This document shows positions 62,066 through 64,000 of a stretch of DNA of 64,000 bases, one piece after another. This DNA is from Pseudonocardia asaccharolytica DSM 44247 = NBRC 16224 (GTDB lineage: Bacteria; Actinomycetota; Actinomycetes; Mycobacteriales; Pseudonocardiaceae), in contig NZ_AUII01000019.1 of NCBI RefSeq assembly GCF_000423625.1, positions 26,227 through 90,226 of the forward strand, written 5' to 3'. Under the pieces are notes generated by a model, which did not search any database, was not told the origin of the DNA, and saw only the letters and a list, made by a program, of their open reading frames with translations. The position numbers and the translations under genes were made by a program. Numbering within the stretch: position 1 is the stretch's first letter; every line of letters begins with the position of its first letter.

Positions 62066-62443
62066 ATGCGAACGCGCCATTGGTTCGCCGAGCGTGACCC
62101 GCGATCGGGAACACCGGTGGAGGTCAGCATCAACAGCGGCCGGGACCCATCGATCCCCGCTGTCGCAAAGCAGCTCACCGATTACCTCGGTCACCTCGAC
62201 CAGGACGTCTTCGTTTGCAGGTCCCACGACGTCGCCGGCCGGGACGACATCCTCTCTCCGCCGTTCGACGACAGTTTCTGGAACGGCCCGCCCCTGCACG
62301 GCGTGGTGCTGCGCGGAGAGCTTGCCGAGTGGTCGTGTGACGCGGTCGGGTGGCTGGCTGAGGTCGTCGCCGACTCGGTCGCCCAACTCGGCGTCCGTTC
62401 GCCGCTGCTGCTCACCGTCGCGCGAGCCTTCTCGACGGGGTGA
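62066..62443 (+). CDS. Orphan hypothetical protein between two insertion sequences
   Basis: 125 residues from the ATG at 62066. It begins MRTRHWFAERDPRSG and holds GHLDQDVFVCRSHDVAGRD, SFWNGPPLHGVVLRGELAEW and a C-terminal hydrophobic SPLLLTVARAF. No family recognised. Amino-acid usage looks natural, with Trp, Phe and His in a balanced pattern, unlike the shadow frames nearby. It may be a cargo gene or part of a larger gene cut by the IS30 element, since it starts 44 bp from its end. Confidence 0.5.
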   Translation: MRTRHWFAERDPRSGTPVEVSINSGRDPSIPAVAKQLTDYLGHLDQDVFVCRSHDVAGRDDILSPPFDDSFWNGPPLHGVVLRGELAEWSCDAVGWLAEVVADSVAQLGVRSPLLLTVARAFSTG

Positions 62444-62949
62444 CCGATACCACCGGTGCAGTGGACGACGCGGTGACTCGCGCGTCCAGGGTCCGCGGCA
62501 TCCAGAGGAGGACGTCAGCGAGCGCCAGCGCCGCCCCCACCGCCCGCGTTCCGCAGCTGAGTGGCTGATCTGGACACACGCGGCGGCGTAGCTCCTGGTC
62601 GGCGGGTTGAAGCGCCGCCAACGCGACCGGAAGTACTGGACACACGCCTGCCGTGTTCAGGGCTGCTGATGCTGCTGGTTCTGCTCTAACCTGACTTGGC
62701 TCATGAGTGGATCTTGATCGGCTTTGCGCGGTGTTGACCCGTGGGTTCGGGCGTGGGATCGGCTGGATTTGCGCACCAATTTGGCGCGAGTGTCTCCTCG
62801 GACTCGGACGCGTGCCCCTCAGCCATGAAGCACCGATCCGGCTTCGATCTGCGGCTCCCCGAGTGCCGTCAGCGGCCGCCTTGTCATGGCTCGGCGGCCT
62901 GCCACCCGTGGCACGCGCTCGGACCCCTGGCTCAGCCGGCCCAGATGAC
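62444..62949. other. Gene-poor region between the orphan gene and IS630
   Basis: About 500 bp without a convincing gene in either strand. CTGGACACACGC occurs twice (near 62574 and 62628), 54 bp apart. The left part, read on the minus strand, has a long open frame but with no recognised similarity. It may be debris from earlier insertions. Confidence 0.4.
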
Positions 62950-62993
62950 TGACAGCGGTGTGCTGGTTGGTTGGCGGGGGTACCCAGGGCGAC

Positions 62994-63398
62994 GTGCGGG
63001 CGTACTCGATGGATCTGCGTGAGCGGGTGGTGGCCGGGGTCGATGCGGGGATGACCCAGCCGCAGGCGGCTGCCCGGTTCGGCGTGTCGGTGAGGACCGT
63101 GCAGCGGTATCTGGCCCGTCGGCGGGCCACCGGCGGCCTGGCCGCGACCGGGCAGCGGCACGGGCCGGAGCCGAGGAAGAAGCGGCGGCTGCACGCCTGG
63201 CTGCCGGCCCGCCTCGACGCCGCCGCCGACGCCGCCCCGGCCGAGCACGTCGCGGCCTTCGTCGCCGCGGGTGGTGAGCCGGTGTCGCTGGCGTCGATGT
63301 CGCGGGCGATCGCCAGCCTGCCGGCCGCCCCCGGCCAGGCGCGGACCCCGACGGGGCGGGCGCGGCGGCCGGGCCGGCCGCTGAAGCAACGACCCTGA
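62994..63398 (+). CDS. IS630-family transposase, N-terminal part (orfA)
   Basis: 134 residues from the GTG at 62994 (AGGG upstream); ATG at 63009 is possible. Helix-turn-helix region SMDLRERVVAGVDAGMTQPQAAARFGVSVRTVQRYL is typical of IS630/HTH_29-type DNA-binding domains. It ends at a TGA at 63396-63398; the rest of the transposase continues in the -1 frame. Confidence 0.82.
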   Translation: MRAYSMDLRERVVAGVDAGMTQPQAAARFGVSVRTVQRYLARRRATGGLAATGQRHGPEPRKKRRLHAWLPARLDAAADAAPAEHVAAFVAAGGEPVSLASMSRAIASLPAAPGQARTPTGRARRPGRPLKQRP

Positions 63399-63445
63399 CC
63401 GCCACCGAACGTGACGAGGACGCGCGCGCCGCGTGGCGGGAGCGG

Positions 63446-63988
63446 ATGGCCCCGATCGATCCGGGCCGGCTGGTGTTCGTCGAGGAGTGCGGCACGCACA
63501 CCGCGATGACCCGCCGCCGGGCCCGCGCGGTGCGCGGAGAACGCGCGCACGGGGCCCTGCCGCGCAACCGTGGCCCGGTGACCACCTTGCTCGCCGGGCT
63601 GGCGCTGGCCGGGATGAGCCCGGCGATGACCGTGGAGGGCGGCACCGACACCGCGGTCTTCGCCACCTATCTCGAGTACTTCCTGCTGCCCGGCCTGCGC
63701 CCGGGGAGGGTGGTCGTGGTGGACAACGTCGGCGCGCACAACCCCGACCGGATCCGCGCGCTGGTCGAGGCCGCCGGCTGCGAGCTGGTCTTCCTGCCCG
63801 CCTACTCGCCGGACCTCTCGCCGATCGAGGAGGCCTTCAGCAAGCTCAAGGCCCTCATCCGGGCGGCCGCCGCGCGCAGCCGGGCGGCCCTGGACGCCGC
63901 GATCGCCGCCGCGCTGGACGCGGTCACCCCGGCCGACGCCGCCGGCTGGTTCACCCACGCCGGCTACCCCACCCGTCAAGCTGCCTGA
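63446..63988 (+). CDS. IS630-family transposase, catalytic part (orfB)
   Basis: 180 residues from the first in-frame ATG, but the frame is open from about 63278 and overlaps orfA by roughly 120 bp in the -1 frame, suggesting one protein made by -1 frameshifting. The DDE_3 domain shows VVVVDNVGAHNPDRI (second Asp) and AYSPDLSPIEEAFSKLK (final Glu). The first catalytic Asp, normally in FVDE, is replaced by Glu in VFVEECGTHTAM, so activity is doubtful. Confidence 0.8.
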   Translation: MAPIDPGRLVFVEECGTHTAMTRRRARAVRGERAHGALPRNRGPVTTLLAGLALAGMSPAMTVEGGTDTAVFATYLEYFLLPGLRPGRVVVVDNVGAHNPDRIRALVEAAGCELVFLPAYSPDLSPIEEAFSKLKALIRAAAARSRAALDAAIAAALDAVTPADAAGWFTHAGYPTRQAA

Positions 63989-64000
63989 AAACCGCTGTGA

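Larger units (their letters stand above)
62950..64000 (+). mobile_element. IS630-family insertion sequence (right end at or just beyond the window edge)
   Basis: Left end begins TGACAGCGGTGTGCTGG; the complement of the last bases of the window begins TCACAGCGGTTTTCAGG, a plausible imperfect terminal inverted repeat. Two overlapping frames encode the transposase (62994-63398 and 63446-63988). Total length about 1.05 kb is normal for this family. The exact right boundary cannot be checked because the window stops there. Confidence 0.65.

Noticed and set aside
62412..63389. Long minus-strand open frame between the orphan gene and IS630
   Set aside because: No motif, Arg/Pro/Gly-rich composition, and it runs antisense into the IS630 transposase gene.
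1..64000. CRISPR array, rRNA operon or biosynthetic gene cluster
   Set aside because: No regularly spaced direct repeats, no rRNA-like sequence, and no PKS/NRPS-type or similar core biosynthetic genes were seen.

Overview
The window is very GC-rich actinobacterial DNA. It shows GTG and TTG starts, dense ATGA/GTGA gene overlaps, F420-dependent and NDMA-dependent oxidoreductase families, a DprE2-like cell-wall reductase, and many starts placed 6-8 nt after a TANNNT box (leaderless mRNAs). A gene block at about 45-58 kb matches, from memory, the Mycobacterium tuberculosis Rv2689c-Rv2703 (sigA) neighbourhood. Family content and style suggest a member of the Pseudonocardiaceae, perhaps Pseudonocardia; this is inference from sequence only.

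Layout. (1) 1-17.4 kb is a catabolic/accessory region. It holds two N,N-dimethylformamidase-like small/large subunit pairs around a PucR regulator, then a class A penicillin-binding protein. A minus-strand operon follows with a molybdenum hydroxylase (FAD, 2Fe-2S and Mo subunits), an SDR and a cyclase-family hydrolase, preceded by a second GAF-PucR regulator, and then a TDT-family transporter and a P-loop kinase. (2) 17.4-32 kb holds mostly single genes: DUF3500, AraC regulator with VOC protein, an O-methyltransferase deletion remnant, MmcQ/YjbR, alpha/beta hydrolase, Lrp regulator, F420-type oxidoreductase, MBL hydrolase, the HelZ-type SNF2 helicase with its SWIM partner, a large lipoprotein, DUF3817, hemerythrin, DUF309 and an NDMA-type alcohol dehydrogenase. 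(3) 32-45 kb holds DprE2-like reductase, aroE, methyltransferase, a rhomboid/LPG-synthase fusion, two decayed genes (acid phosphatase and LLM oxidoreductase), a GerW-like protein, ilvD, a DEAD-box RNA helicase, tex and a MaoC-like hydratase. (4) 45-58 kb is the conserved core block: TrmA-like RNA methyltransferase, APC permease with paired TrkA proteins, DUF3159, OB-fold protein, DUF3710, dut, DUF3093, DUF4193, phosphotransferase, LytR-C protein, suhB and sigA. (5) 58.1-64 kb, directly after sigA, is a mobile-element pile-up: a Tn5053/Tn402-type remnant (resolvase, tniQ, truncated tniB, no tniA), an IS30-family element abutting tniB, an orphan gene, and an IS630-family element reaching the window end.

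Two families of short inverted or dispersed repeats sit at gene ends. One is a 46-58 bp palindrome in three copies (33.6, 39.3 and 45.0 kb) whose arms often contain the TGA stop codons of the flanking genes. The other is a 30-bp repeat in two copies (9.5 and 31.9 kb). No rRNA, tRNA or CRISPR array was seen. I did not find a convincing wholly new system. The strongest leads are the paired dimethylformamidase-like operons, the stop-codon-bearing palindromes and the tni remnant.
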